Part shown: one piece after another, positions 31,513-40,319 of the stretch
Position numbering within the stretch: the first letter of the stretch is position 1
Layout of the letters: each line of letters opens with the position of its first letter
Notes under the pieces: generated by a model
Told to the model about the DNA's origin: nothing
The model's input: the letters and a program-made list of their open reading frames with translations, nothing else
Databases searched by the model: none
Position numbers and translations under genes: made by a program
Source of the DNA: an uncultured Rhodobiaceae bacterium
Lineage (GTDB): Bacteria; Pseudomonadota; Alphaproteobacteria; RS24
Length of the DNA: 64,000 nucleotides
Assembly: GCA_937907245.1 (NCBI GenBank)
Contig: CALCUM010000003.1
Location: forward strand, 248,001 to 312,000
Direction: 5' to 3'

Positions 31513-31834
31513 GAGCGCCTCCCGCATTGACGTTGCTGGGCACGAGCATCACAGGAATGGTCTGCGTTTCCTGCGTGCGCATATCTTCGACTTGTGACAA
31601 GCGCAGATGGCCTAATTGCAAATAATGGCGCGATAGCAATTGCAAACGACGCGGGTCGTTCAGGCTGCTCCATTCGGCGCGCAAGGTGCGCTGGCGGTCC
31701 AACTCGCGATTAATTTTTTGCTCCACCTGCCGCACGCCGCGCGCCTCGGCTTCTGCCGAATAGCGAATGTGGTAAAGCGCGGCAATGCACAAGACCAGCA
31801 AAAGACACAAAGATATATTTATCCAGCGTATCAT
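31499..31834 (-). CDS. ftsL: Cell division protein FtsL
   Basis: 111 aa bitopic membrane protein. One transmembrane helix (ISLCLLLVLCIAALYHI) is followed by a short periplasmic coiled coil (EARGVRQVEQKINRELDRQRTLRAEWSSLNDPRRLQ). This is the FtsL layout, which with FtsB and FtsQ activates FtsWI. Sequence conservation in this family is low. The position between rsmH and ftsI and the 4-nt overlap with rsmH support the call. Confidence 0.9.
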   Translation of the reverse strand: MIRWINISLCLLLVLCIAALYHIRYSAEAEARGVRQVEQKINRELDRQRTLRAEWSSLNDPRRLQLLSRHYLQLGHLRLSQVEDMRTQETQTIPVMLVPSNVNAGGAHEPR

Positions 31835-32874
31835 CCGCGCACCTCAATTTGAGGGGCGCGGCGGGGCATTAAATCACCACTTTCGGGAAAGGCGGGCGCC
31901 TTTGTGCGAAGCGCCACCCGCAGACGCGCCGAACGCGAGCGCGGATTATCTTCAATCTCGGATGCACTCGCCTTGATGGTGCGCTTTACAGGTTCGGCAA
32001 AACTTGGTGGCGCCATTTCCACATCTGGCTGATGGCGCGATGGACGCCCTGAGCGACCTGTGCGCGGGCTGAAAAATTGCTTCACCATGCGGTCTTCTAG
32101 CGAATGAAAGGTTACAACCGCCAAACGACCGCCCGGCTTGAGGATTTGCTCCGCCGCTTGCAGACCGCGCAATAGCTCGCCCAATTCATCATTGAGATAA
32201 ATCCGAATGGCCTGAAACGTGCGCGTGGCCGGATGCGATTTACCAAAGCGTGGCGCGCCCAAAACCGAAATAACTACATCCACCAAATCTTGGGTGGTGG
32301 CAAAAGGCGTCTCGGCGCGGCGAGCAACAATGGCCTTGGTAATGGCGCGGGCGCGTTTCTCTTCGCCATAAACATGCAAGATATCGCTCAGCAAATCTGG
32401 CTCAGCTTGGTTTAATAATTCCGCAGCACTTTGCCCGCTCTGGCTCATCCGCATATCCAGCGGCCCATCGCGCATGAACGAAAATCCACGTTCAGCCTCA
32501 TCTAACTGCATGGAAGAAACGCCCAAATCAAGCGTCACGCCATCCACTTGCGGCTGGCCGGCCTCTGGCAACAGGCGATCCATATCGCCAAAACAGCCAG
32601 AGAGGTAAATTAGGCGCGAACCGAATTCAGCAGCCAGCGCATCGGCATGTTTTTTTGTGTCTGGGTCACGGTCGATTGCCACCACAGTGCAATCCGCCGC
32701 TTGCAATAAAGCTTTGGTGTAACCGCCCGCCCCGAAAGTGCCATCGACATGGGTTTCATTGGCTTGGGGTGCCAGAGCGCCCACTACTTCGTGCAAGAGT
32801 ACAGAAATATGGGGAGCGGAAACCGGGGGCACGCTAGCTTGCTGCCTATTGAACACGTCACCCCCGCTACTCAT
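31831..32874 (-). CDS. rsmH: 16S rRNA (cytosine1402-N4)-methyltransferase RsmH
   Basis: 347 aa SAM-dependent enzyme (MraW) that modifies C1402 in the ribosomal P site. Motifs HISVLLHEVVGAL, DGTFGAGGYTKALL, GVTLDLGVSSMQLDEAERGFSF and AVVTFHSLEDRMVKQFF are all present. It is the second gene of the dcw run, overlapping mraZ by 4 nt and ftsL by 4 nt. The C-terminus carries about 30 extra basic/proline residues. Confidence 0.96.
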   Translation of the reverse strand: MSSGGDVFNRQQASVPPVSAPHISVLLHEVVGALAPQANETHVDGTFGAGGYTKALLQAADCTVVAIDRDPDTKKHADALAAEFGSRLIYLSGCFGDMDRLLPEAGQPQVDGVTLDLGVSSMQLDEAERGFSFMRDGPLDMRMSQSGQSAAELLNQAEPDLLSDILHVYGEEKRARAITKAIVARRAETPFATTQDLVDVVISVLGAPRFGKSHPATRTFQAIRIYLNDELGELLRGLQAAEQILKPGGRLAVVTFHSLEDRMVKQFFSPRTGRSGRPSRHQPDVEMAPPSFAEPVKRTIKASASEIEDNPRSRSARLRVALRTKAPAFPESGDLMPRRAPQIEVRG

Positions 32875-33395
32875 TGCTTGCCCTCACCCGGCGGCGCGGG
32901 AGGCGGCGATGAAAGCGATCGCAACAACCCCCTTTGTTGCAGCGCCATAGCGCGTGCTTTCGATCTAAAGTCGGCGTAACTGGCTGGATTCCAAATCTGG
33001 AATTTGGTTCCAAGACCCACAAACATCAGCTCTTTTTCAACGCCCGCATGCGCCAATAAAGGCGCCGGCAAAGAAACCCGACCATCCGCATCAAACGTTA
33101 AGTGATGGCTATCGGCAAACAAAGAGGCGGCCAAAGCATCACGCTCTTCGGTGAATAAATCGAGGCGCTCGACCATGGCGCCAATGTCGCTCATCAGCGA
33201 CTGCCCGCCGCCTTCAATCGCCGCTTCGGTGAAAGACGGATAAACAAAAATACCATGCGGCCCATCATGGGGCGCGGCTGGGCCAGAATTTTGCGAATTG
33301 TTTTGGGCGATAATCGCCGAACGGAAGACAGACGGAACCGAGACGCGACCCTTGGCGTCTATCTTGCTCGTGACTGTAGACATGAACGTGGCCAT
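32871..33395 (-). CDS. mraZ: Transcriptional regulator MraZ
   Basis: 174 aa double AbrB-fold DNA-binding protein that autoregulates the dcw cluster. The first repeat is SKIDAKGRVSVPSVFR and the second HLTFDADGRVSLPAPLLAHAG, followed by FVGLGTKFQIWNP. A Pro-rich C-terminal tail (SLSSPPPAPPGEGKQ) makes it longer than the usual 140-150 residues. AAGGAGG 5-7 nt upstream fixes the ATG at 33395. Its likely operator, four TGGGN boxes, lies 70-105 bp upstream. Confidence 0.96.
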   Translation of the reverse strand: MATFMSTVTSKIDAKGRVSVPSVFRSAIIAQNNSQNSGPAAPHDGPHGIFVYPSFTEAAIEGGGQSLMSDIGAMVERLDLFTEERDALAASLFADSHHLTFDADGRVSLPAPLLAHAGVEKELMFVGLGTKFQIWNPASYADFRSKARAMALQQRGLLRSLSSPPPAPPGEGKQ

Positions 33396-33465
33396 GTCGG
33401 CTTCCTCCTTCGTTTGTCAGCGCTTCGGGCGCGACACTCCCACCCCTTGTTTGCGTGGTCTTATA

Positions 33466-33500
33466 TGGGATTACTTGGGATAGCATGGGCAAGTATGGGT
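33466..33500. repeat. MraZ-box array: four TGGGN repeats with 5-nt spacers
   Basis: TGGGA, TGGGA, TGGGC and TGGGT start at 33466, 33476, 33486 and 33496, exactly 10 bp apart on the + strand. A degenerate TGGAA at 33506 continues the phase. TGGGN repeats with 5-nt gaps are the published MraZ operator pattern. They overlap the predicted mraZ promoter, which fits autorepression of the division operon. The boxes read opposite to mraZ. Confidence 0.75.
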
Positions 33501-33505
33501 GTCAA
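33477..33505 (-). promoter_or_regulatory. Predicted dcw/mraZ promoter
   Basis: On the - strand a consensus -35 TTGACA (33500-33505) is followed by a 17-nt spacer and -10 TATCCC (33477-33482). A TGC just upstream of the -10 fits an extended -10. Transcription would start near 33470, giving a leader of about 75 nt before mraZ. The MraZ boxes cover the whole element. Confidence 0.55.
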
Positions 33506-33594
33506 TGGAATTTGGAGGGCATTTGCGCGCGCAAACGGGCAGATATGGGCAGGCCGATTGCCGATATCGCTACATGTTGTGGATTTTGAAAAAA

Positions 33595-33957
<363 letters not shown>

Positions 33958-33962
33958 TTTTT

Positions 33963-33991
33963 TGCTTACGCCTCGAAAGCCCAAGCGTCAA
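33963..33991 (-). promoter_or_regulatory. Predicted rnpB promoter
   Basis: TTGACG (33986-33991), 17-nt spacer, TAAGCA (33963-33968) on the - strand, with the rnpB 5' end about 6 nt further on. It lies wholly in the short gap after the amidase stop codon, so RNase P RNA can be transcribed independently. Confidence 0.6.
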
Positions 33992-34004
33992 GAGAGCATA
34001 TGAC

Positions 34005-34787
34005 TCAACCTGCTTCTGGACCTGCTTCTGGTTTGGCGAGACTGGCACGACAATAGGCATAAATCAGACTTTGGGTCTCGGCGTCGGCAATGCCATTCAC
34101 CAGGCTTGGCCGAAAATGGCGCTGGAAGGCGGCGACCACAGCGTGCATCGGCTCGCCATAAATACCGTCGGCTTCGATAAGATAGCCAAAAGCAGCCAGT
34201 GCTTTTTGCAAAGGCCGTATCGCTGCTTGCGCCCGCGGCGCCTCGGATGGCAAAGCCGCTACCGATTCTAGTTTCACATTTGGCAACCAAATACCAAACC
34301 CCGCCGCATGCAATTCAGCCCAATCGAAGGCCTCGCCCGGGTCTATTTTGCGGCCCGGCGCAATATCGCTATGGCCAATCACATGGCGCGGGTCGAGGTT
34401 GTTTCGGTCGATGACATCTTTCAAAAGCGCGTAAAGTGCCTGTCTTTGCGCTTCGGGGAAGACGCTCATATGGCCCTGCTCGTCATGGCCTTTATGGTCT
34501 AGCTCAATGCCTATGGAGGCAGAATTCATATCGCTTTCCCCCTGCCAAGAAGACACGCCCGCGTGCCAAGCGCGACGGCTCTCGTCGACCATTTGCACAA
34601 TCTGACCATCGCGATGAATGAGATAATGAGCTGAGACTTTCGCGACAGGGTCGCACATGCGCTCAAGCGCGGCTTGTGCGCTTTCCATATTGGTATAATG
34701 CAAAACAATATGGCTCAGTTTTTTGGCGCGCGCATCATGATTGGGCGAAGCTTGAATTTGGACTGGAGTTAGCCGGCTCTGCTTCAT
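34005..34787 (-). CDS. N-acetylmuramoyl-L-alanine amidase (AmpD/Amidase_2) with peptidoglycan-binding domain
   Basis: 260 aa. The Amidase_2 zinc site is seen as IVLHYT (His about 30), a central Glu region SIGIELDHKGHD, and RHVIGHSDIAPGRKIDPG with His and Asp ligands. The last 80 residues (AIRPLQKALAAFGYLIEADGIYG...VVAAFQRHFRP) form a PG_binding_1 domain. This resembles AmiD/AmpD enzymes that cut the MurNAc-L-Ala bond in recycling. No signal peptide is visible, favouring the cytosolic AmpD role. A 12-bp tandem repeat encodes the PEAGPEAG end. The gene overlaps eamA by 4 nt. Confidence 0.88.
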   Translation of the reverse strand: MKQSRLTPVQIQASPNHDARAKKLSHIVLHYTNMESAQAALERMCDPVAKVSAHYLIHRDGQIVQMVDESRRAWHAGVSSWQGESDMNSASIGIELDHKGHDEQGHMSVFPEAQRQALYALLKDVIDRNNLDPRHVIGHSDIAPGRKIDPGEAFDWAELHAAGFGIWLPNVKLESVAALPSEAPRAQAAIRPLQKALAAFGYLIEADGIYGEPMHAVVAAFQRHFRPSLVNGIADAETQSLIYAYCRASLAKPEAGPEAG

Positions 34788-35659
34788 AGCACGTTCCCCG
34801 CGTGCGCAACCTCGCGCTTTCTTAACCCGATAATCAACACGCCAAGCAAAGCGAGGCCGCCACCAATCCAGAAACGAACCCCCAATTGGTCGCCCCAGAA
34901 AATAACGCCCGATAGAATGCCGAAAATTGGTGCCATTAGCGTCAACGGCGAGGTGACCGAAACGTCGTAGCGTTGCAGCAAATAATACATGCCCGCATGG
35001 CCAATCAAGCTAGCGCCAACGGCGGTATAAACCACGCCTCCCCAAGCCATCCAACTGGCGTTTTGGAGAACCTCGACATGGTTGTTCTCAAAAATGAGCG
35101 ACAAAGCAATCAAGGGTGGCCAACTCAGCACGGCAATCCAGGCCTGCATTTGATAGACGCCTGTATGCTTGATTTGCTTCATCACAATGGTGCCAGCCGA
35201 GCCGATGAAAGCGGCCCCGACAACCATGAGAAGCCCTAGCCGCTCGCTAATGATAGCGGGGTCGAAGCTGATGATAACCACGCCGCCAAACGACATGGCA
35301 ATCCCCATCCAACGCCGCCAGCCAACCTGCTCGTTTAAAAATATAATCGACATGATGGTGCTAATCGGCACGCCCAATTGTGTTGCCACGGCGATGGAGG
35401 ACACATTGTCGGCAATCGACATGCCGCCATAAAAAAGAGAGAAATGCGCCGAGCCCATGGCAATGGAAATGAAAATAACCTGTGGCATTTTGCCAGAGAC
35501 AATTTGCAAGAAAGGAAACAGCAGAAGCGACAGTAAAAGATACCGAAGCGCTGTAAACAGCATTGGTGGAATTTCCGTCACACCCGCTTTGCCAGCCACA
35601 AAAGTGAAGCCCCAAACCAAGCAGATGATGAACATGAGAAAAAGATGTCGTAGCGCCAT
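34784..35659 (-). CDS. EamA/DMT-family transporter
   Basis: About 291 aa with ten hydrophobic helices in two EamA halves (first half beginning FLMFIICLVWGFTFVAGKAG, second after ISERLGLLMVVGAAFIGSAG). The family exports amino acids, nucleosides or other metabolites; the substrate cannot be told. I use the ATG at 35659, where the hydrophobic core begins. The upstream ATG at 35842 would add 61 residues that overlap the divergent phosphatase gene. It leads a transcript with the amidase. Confidence 0.85.
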   Translation of the reverse strand: MALRHLFLMFIICLVWGFTFVAGKAGVTEIPPMLFTALRYLLLSLLLFPFLQIVSGKMPQVIFISIAMGSAHFSLFYGGMSIADNVSSIAVATQLGVPISTIMSIIFLNEQVGWRRWMGIAMSFGGVVIISFDPAIISERLGLLMVVGAAFIGSAGTIVMKQIKHTGVYQMQAWIAVLSWPPLIALSLIFENNHVEVLQNASWMAWGGVVYTAVGASLIGHAGMYYLLQRYDVSVTSPLTLMAPIFGILSGVIFWGDQLGVRFWIGGGLALLGVLIIGLRKREVAHAGNVL

Positions 35660-35721
35660 GAATCGGATGTAGCATGAGCCCCATCGAAGCTCCAACATAT
35701 ATCTCAACAATAGGATACGCC

Positions 35722-36402
35722 ATGGCTGCTCTGCTTTTTGACCTCGACGGAACCCTTGCCGATACAAAGCCCGATTTACATGCCGCGATGAATTATATTC
35801 TGCGCAAGAACGGATTGGACGAGGTTTCTGGAGACGCCACACAAAATCTCATCGGCGGCGGCGCGCGGGTTATTTTGCAACGTGGCCTGCTAGAGAACGG
35901 CGTCACATGGCCAGACGATCAACTGGATGCCGCGACCGAAGAGTTTGTTTTATATTACGACCAAAACATCGACGACCACACCAAACTGTTTCCCAACCTC
36001 ATGCCAATTTTAGACGCCGCCCGCGCTGGCGGTATTTTGATGGGGGTTGTCACTAATAAACGCGAGAGCTTATCGGCCAAATTATTGTTTCGCCTTGGCA
36101 TCCATAGCTATTTCGATGTGCTGGTTGGCGGCGACACTTTGCCGAAACGCAAACCAGATCCAGACACAATCGAAGAAGCCTTAAAGCGCCTTAACGCAAG
36201 CCCGCAAGACGCCATTATGGTGGGCGATAGTGAAGCCGATACTGGCGGCGCTATGGCCGCGAACGTGGCGTCCATTTGTATGAGCTTTGGCTATCGCCGT
36301 GTCAGCCTAGACGAGCTGCAAGCAGATGCCATCATCGATGATTTTTCAGAATTTGCCGCGGCCGCAAAACGCTTGAAGCCAGGATTATTCGACGCGCTTT
36401 AG
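35722..36402 (+). CDS. gph: HAD-family phosphatase, phosphoglycolate phosphatase-like
   Basis: About 226 aa. Motif I LLFDLDGTLADT is at the very N-terminus, motif II is in VVTNKRESL, and the lysine of KRKPDPDTIEEAL with MVGDSEADTGGAMAAN supplies motifs III and IV. The cap domain between I and II matches phosphoglycolate phosphatase, which clears 2-phosphoglycolate from DNA repair or oxygenation. The ATG at 35722 is preferred, with AGGA a few nt upstream; an ATG at 35674 would add 16 residues. It ends 6 nt from the convergent autotransporter gene. Confidence 0.85.
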   Translation: MAALLFDLDGTLADTKPDLHAAMNYILRKNGLDEVSGDATQNLIGGGARVILQRGLLENGVTWPDDQLDAATEEFVLYYDQNIDDHTKLFPNLMPILDAARAGGILMGVVTNKRESLSAKLLFRLGIHSYFDVLVGGDTLPKRKPDPDTIEEALKRLNASPQDAIMVGDSEADTGGAMAANVASICMSFGYRRVSLDELQADAIIDDFSEFAAAAKRLKPGLFDAL

Positions 36403-36408
36403 GCGGCC

Positions 36409-39400
36409 CTAGAACAACAAGCGGACAGAAATACCGCCGCCATGCACTTCTTCGCCATCGCCGAATTTGCCGCGATAATTAAATTCAAATGCGAAATAAT
36501 CATTATGCGCCGCAACCCCGAGACCTAGCTCGGTGGTGTCGGAAATTTCGTCTTGCGATTTCAAATCAAACACGACGTCATTGCCGACGAAATTGGCTTT
36601 GGCGCTATAGGCCGAGTAATTGTCGACGCTGCGAAAGCCCAAATAGTAGTTTGGCTCCCAAACGATGTCGCTCGGGCTGCCGCCGCCGCGCACGAGGCTG
36701 CCGCGCACACCGATGTAATCGCTAGTCATATCTGAGTTGCCGCCGCGCACCCGCAAAGCGAGATCTCGGCCGACGGTAAGGAGCGTGCGCTCTGTGTAAT
36801 CATCCTGCTTTAGCGAGAAGTAATCGCGACCCGCTTCAATGCGCAACAAATGGTCATCCTCGAGAATAGGATAAATCACCCGCGCCGACGCCGAAGTGGA
36901 AGCTCCATCCCAAGCTGCGGCTAACACATCACTGACGCCGTTAAACTGAACGCTGCGCAAACTGTCGAAAGCAATCGACCCCGCAGCCGCACTGAGCTCG
37001 TATCGTACGGGCCCAATTTTATCTGCCATATACGCGCCAACCCCAAAACTCTCGGCCTTCACTTCGTCGCGGCCAGGCGCAATCGCATTGGGCAATAGGC
37101 TCGGCTTTTCATGCACCGAAGTGAAGCTCATTTGGGCATACATACCCACGGCTTCGGCAAAGCCGGCTGGCGCGTCATAGCCTAACGCCATGCCGTAGCT
37201 CGTGCCGCTCACCGTGTCTGTTTCTTGGGTCGCGTCTTGCTTGCGATAGTCGCCAAATTGCTGCACCCAACCATCGCCATCGCGGCGCCCACCGGCACCT
37301 ACAATTTGCAAATGCTGGCCGACGGCCCCCGTTGCGGCTTCGCTAAGGCTGGCTAATTGCTTCATCGTGCCATCGCCATACTGAGGGAGCAATTGATCAT
37401 AATAAGCATCAAACTCATCGCCATCGGTGATCAAACTAAGCACCGCCTCTAGCGTTTCATCGGAACGGAAATGACTGATAACAGCAGGCCAAGCTGAGCC
37501 TTCGGTTGCGTTTAAGCCGAGTTCACTGGCTGTTTTGATTGCAAAGTCCGCCTGTATCACATCCTTGGCGCCTGTCGTGTCTACCTCTAAAGAGACATTG
37601 TAAATATAGGGATGGCCTTCTTCTTGCAGACTATCGCTGATGTTGAGACTGCTTAAGTCTGAACTCGACTCGATGAGCTTGATGGTGCGAATTTCAAAAT
37701 CACCATTTCCATCCACGCCAGGCAGGCTTGTGATGAAAGGCGAGATAGTGGCGTCCGCGCCGATGGACAAGCTGTCTACATCTAAAATAGCGCCGGTTAG
37801 GAACTCGGGGGAAACAGTGAAGCGCAAATCAGCTTTTTCGCCGAGCGTCAGGGAAGCGATATCAAGACCTTCTAGGTCTTCGCCGACATCGGCATCATCG
37901 CCATCGGCATTTAAATCTCGTCCTTCTTGGCGAACAAAATGCAATTGCGTTTTCTCGGCAGCAATATTCGCGTCTTGCCCACCCAGAGCAATCGTTAAAG
38001 AGCCCGCGCCTTTTTGTATCGCCCCAACAAAAGTTGTAACCGGCGCTGTATATTCATTGCCATCTATATCGTCTTCGCTATTCGCGTCGTCGTCTATTGA
38101 ATTGCCAATCAGAAGACTGTCGGCCCCGCCGCCGAAGCTGATGTTGCCGCGCATGTTACCGGCCAAAAGCTTGAACTCATTATCACCAGAGCCAAAGTTT
38201 ACGTCACCCGTAATACTCGGAAGCGCGCCTAAATCGCGCTCATCAATTCTGCCGTCCGCCTTGGCCACATTGATACCATCTGCGTTTTTCTCGACGTCGC
38301 CCGTGCGATCGATATCTATATCACCACCGCCGCTATAGACGTCCTCATTGCCTGCTACGCCGTCAACATTGGCTTGAATAACCGTGTCTTGTTTGCGCAT
38401 TTCTTGCACTAAGTTTAAGGGCCCAGAAACGGCAGATAGCTCGAAGGCGATGGCATTTTGACCGGCAATAGATTCATATAAATCTGCCGCATCCGCATCG
38501 CTCGGCGTAAGCTGTGAATGGCTGGAAGACACGCGGACGATGCCGCGGTTATTTAGAACCATCGCAGCTGCAGAAGCATCCGCGATATGAGCGGCAGCTA
38601 GGGCACCAATATTAACCCCAATGGCCGACTTGCTGGCATTGGTAATCGTGTCATGCGATTTCGTGTGCGTCCGAATTGCGGCGCTAATGGTGCCTTCATT
38701 CAACAATAAGGTGCTGTCACCGCGAAGGCCGTCGGTAAGTTCCATATCTGCAATATCGATAGCGGTCGCATCGCCATTATAGGCCGTGGCCGAAATAGCA
38801 CCGCTGTTATAAATGCCGCCATGCAAAACCCGCGAGGCCACGCCATCATCTAATAAGATAGCCGTGGCCTGGGTTTTAATTTCATAGGCGCCTTTTTTCA
38901 CTCCGTCATATTGCGAGTTCGCCGAGATGCTGCCTCGGTTCATCAAGCCATGGGAGTAATAAAACACTTGGGTGCTGTCATAAACATCGCGGGGCGTGTT
39001 GCCATTGTCGTCTGAGGGGAGGTCTTCGCCATCATCATTGGTGGTGTCGAGAAATGTCTCTTTCGTCGCCCCATTTAGAGACCCGATGGTCTCTGAAATT
39101 TTCAGCGCCGCTTCCCCATCCGCTTCGCCGAAGCTGGTGATGCTGCCGGTGTTCCGGTTGGGGTCAAAATGATAAGGCTTGGTCTTATTGGCAACGACGC
39201 TTACAAAATTACCATCGTCATCGACCCGCAGGTCGTTAATGTCGGACAGGGCCTCTCGCTCATCAGGCGTACTCAAGCCATTCATATTGCCGTTAATCAA
39301 CACGCCACCCGAGACGCTTGCCGCAATATCGACGGCCGAGCCGGAGGTGCGACGCTCATTCGGGTTCGCTGTTTGTTGGTCGGCATCGAACTCTTGCGCC

Positions 39401-40284
39401 GTATCTGAGTCTAAGCCGCCACGTGTCGGCAAAATTGGCAGCGAGTAGCCCGTTGCTTGGATGGCACCTTCAATCATCAAGGAGCCGGAAATAGCCCCAT
39501 CAATATCGAGCGCAACGCTATCATCGCCGCGCACATTAACCGAGCCACGCTGACGGTAATTGCCACCAATCGGGTTGTTAAGGTTCACACCGCGCGCATT
39601 GTCGCCGATGACGGTAATGTTGGTGGATAAATCGAGATTGCTCGACAAATCGCCGTTGATATACACACCCGCAACAATATTTCCAGAATCATCTGTACCG
39701 CCTGTACCCTCTACGGTGATGCTGGATCCACTCTCGCCAATCAGATCGGTGCTAATGTTCGCGTCGACCCAAAGTCCGATACGACGCTTACCACCGGATA
39801 AAGCCGGCGAACCCTCGATAATTCCATCTTCATCTGTGTCATTGGCATCTGGCAAGCCATCGCTATTGCCGTCATAGTCTGGGCCGCGCACTTCTATGAC
39901 ATTCAGGCTCGCGCCATCTTTTAGCCGCAGGCTTCCCGTCAAAAGAGGGTCGAATACTTTAATCGCAATGCCGTTTTGCAAAGGCTCCGCCGTAGCTTCG
40001 TCATCGTCATCGCGATCTCGAACCGTGATATTACCCGCGATGCTCACATCTGCATCTTGATCTATCAATAAAGCGGCTTGCTGGGCGGGGTTAGATGGCG
40101 TGCCATCAATGGTGATGCTTTGAACCTTCGTACCCGCTGGATTGGCAGAGACAATCTGCTCGGTCGTCGCTTCCGTATCGTCCTCGTCGCCGGTCACTTC
40201 AAACGCCAGAACTGGCGCCAACACAAGCAGACCCGTTAGCGGCAGCACAAGGGCGGATGTCAATAGGCGGGATTTTAAAGTCAC
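36409..40284 (-). CDS. Large Asp-rich autotransporter (type Va) with C-terminal beta-barrel
   Basis: About 1291 aa. A signal peptide (LLTSALVLPLTGLLVLAPVLA, cleavage near FEVTG) precedes a passenger of nearly 1000 residues rich in Asp, Gly, Asn and Ser, with beta-helix-like rungs such as GDVNFGSGDNEFKLLAGN and FGGGADSLLIGNS. Ca-binding-like DxDGD/DTDEDG segments occur early (YDGNSDGLPDANDTDEDG). The last 300 residues form an autotransporter barrel ending in SVRLLF, the terminal Phe that BamA recognises. The start is probably GTG at 40284, preceded by GAGGA; a TTG at 40296 adds four residues. It lies downstream of the acyl-CoA synthetase. The passenger function is unknown. Confidence 0.85.
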   Translation of the reverse strand: MTLKSRLLTSALVLPLTGLLVLAPVLAFEVTGDEDDTEATTEQIVSANPAGTKVQSITIDGTPSNPAQQAALLIDQDADVSIAGNITVRDRDDDDEATAEPLQNGIAIKVFDPLLTGSLRLKDGASLNVIEVRGPDYDGNSDGLPDANDTDEDGIIEGSPALSGGKRRIGLWVDANISTDLIGESGSSITVEGTGGTDDSGNIVAGVYINGDLSSNLDLSTNITVIGDNARGVNLNNPIGGNYRQRGSVNVRGDDSVALDIDGAISGSLMIEGAIQATGYSLPILPTRGGLDSDTAQEFDADQQTANPNERRTSGSAVDIAASVSGGVLINGNMNGLSTPDEREALSDINDLRVDDDGNFVSVVANKTKPYHFDPNRNTGSITSFGEADGEAALKISETIGSLNGATKETFLDTTNDDGEDLPSDDNGNTPRDVYDSTQVFYYSHGLMNRGSISANSQYDGVKKGAYEIKTQATAILLDDGVASRVLHGGIYNSGAISATAYNGDATAIDIADMELTDGLRGDSTLLLNEGTISAAIRTHTKSHDTITNASKSAIGVNIGALAAAHIADASAAAMVLNNRGIVRVSSSHSQLTPSDADAADLYESIAGQNAIAFELSAVSGPLNLVQEMRKQDTVIQANVDGVAGNEDVYSGGGDIDIDRTGDVEKNADGINVAKADGRIDERDLGALPSITGDVNFGSGDNEFKLLAGNMRGNISFGGGADSLLIGNSIDDDANSEDDIDGNEYTAPVTTFVGAIQKGAGSLTIALGGQDANIAAEKTQLHFVRQEGRDLNADGDDADVGEDLEGLDIASLTLGEKADLRFTVSPEFLTGAILDVDSLSIGADATISPFITSLPGVDGNGDFEIRTIKLIESSSDLSSLNISDSLQEEGHPYIYNVSLEVDTTGAKDVIQADFAIKTASELGLNATEGSAWPAVISHFRSDETLEAVLSLITDGDEFDAYYDQLLPQYGDGTMKQLASLSEAATGAVGQHLQIVGAGGRRDGDGWVQQFGDYRKQDATQETDTVSGTSYGMALGYDAPAGFAEAVGMYAQMSFTSVHEKPSLLPNAIAPGRDEVKAESFGVGAYMADKIGPVRYELSAAAGSIAFDSLRSVQFNGVSDVLAAAWDGASTSASARVIYPILEDDHLLRIEAGRDYFSLKQDDYTERTLLTVGRDLALRVRGGNSDMTSDYIGVRGSLVRGGGSPSDIVWEPNYYLGFRSVDNYSAYSAKANFVGNDVVFDLKSQDEISDTTELGLGVAAHNDYFAFEFNYRGKFGDGEEVHGGGISVRLLF

Positions 40285-40319
40285 GCTTTTCCTCAAATTC
40301 TGCCGCTACACGGCTATGG

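Noticed and set aside
33461-33510. 10-bp periodic repeat as a possible CRISPR or iteron array
   Set aside because: The units are 5 bp with 5-nt gaps and lie on the mraZ promoter. This fits MraZ operators; there are no spacers of CRISPR size and no cas or rep genes.
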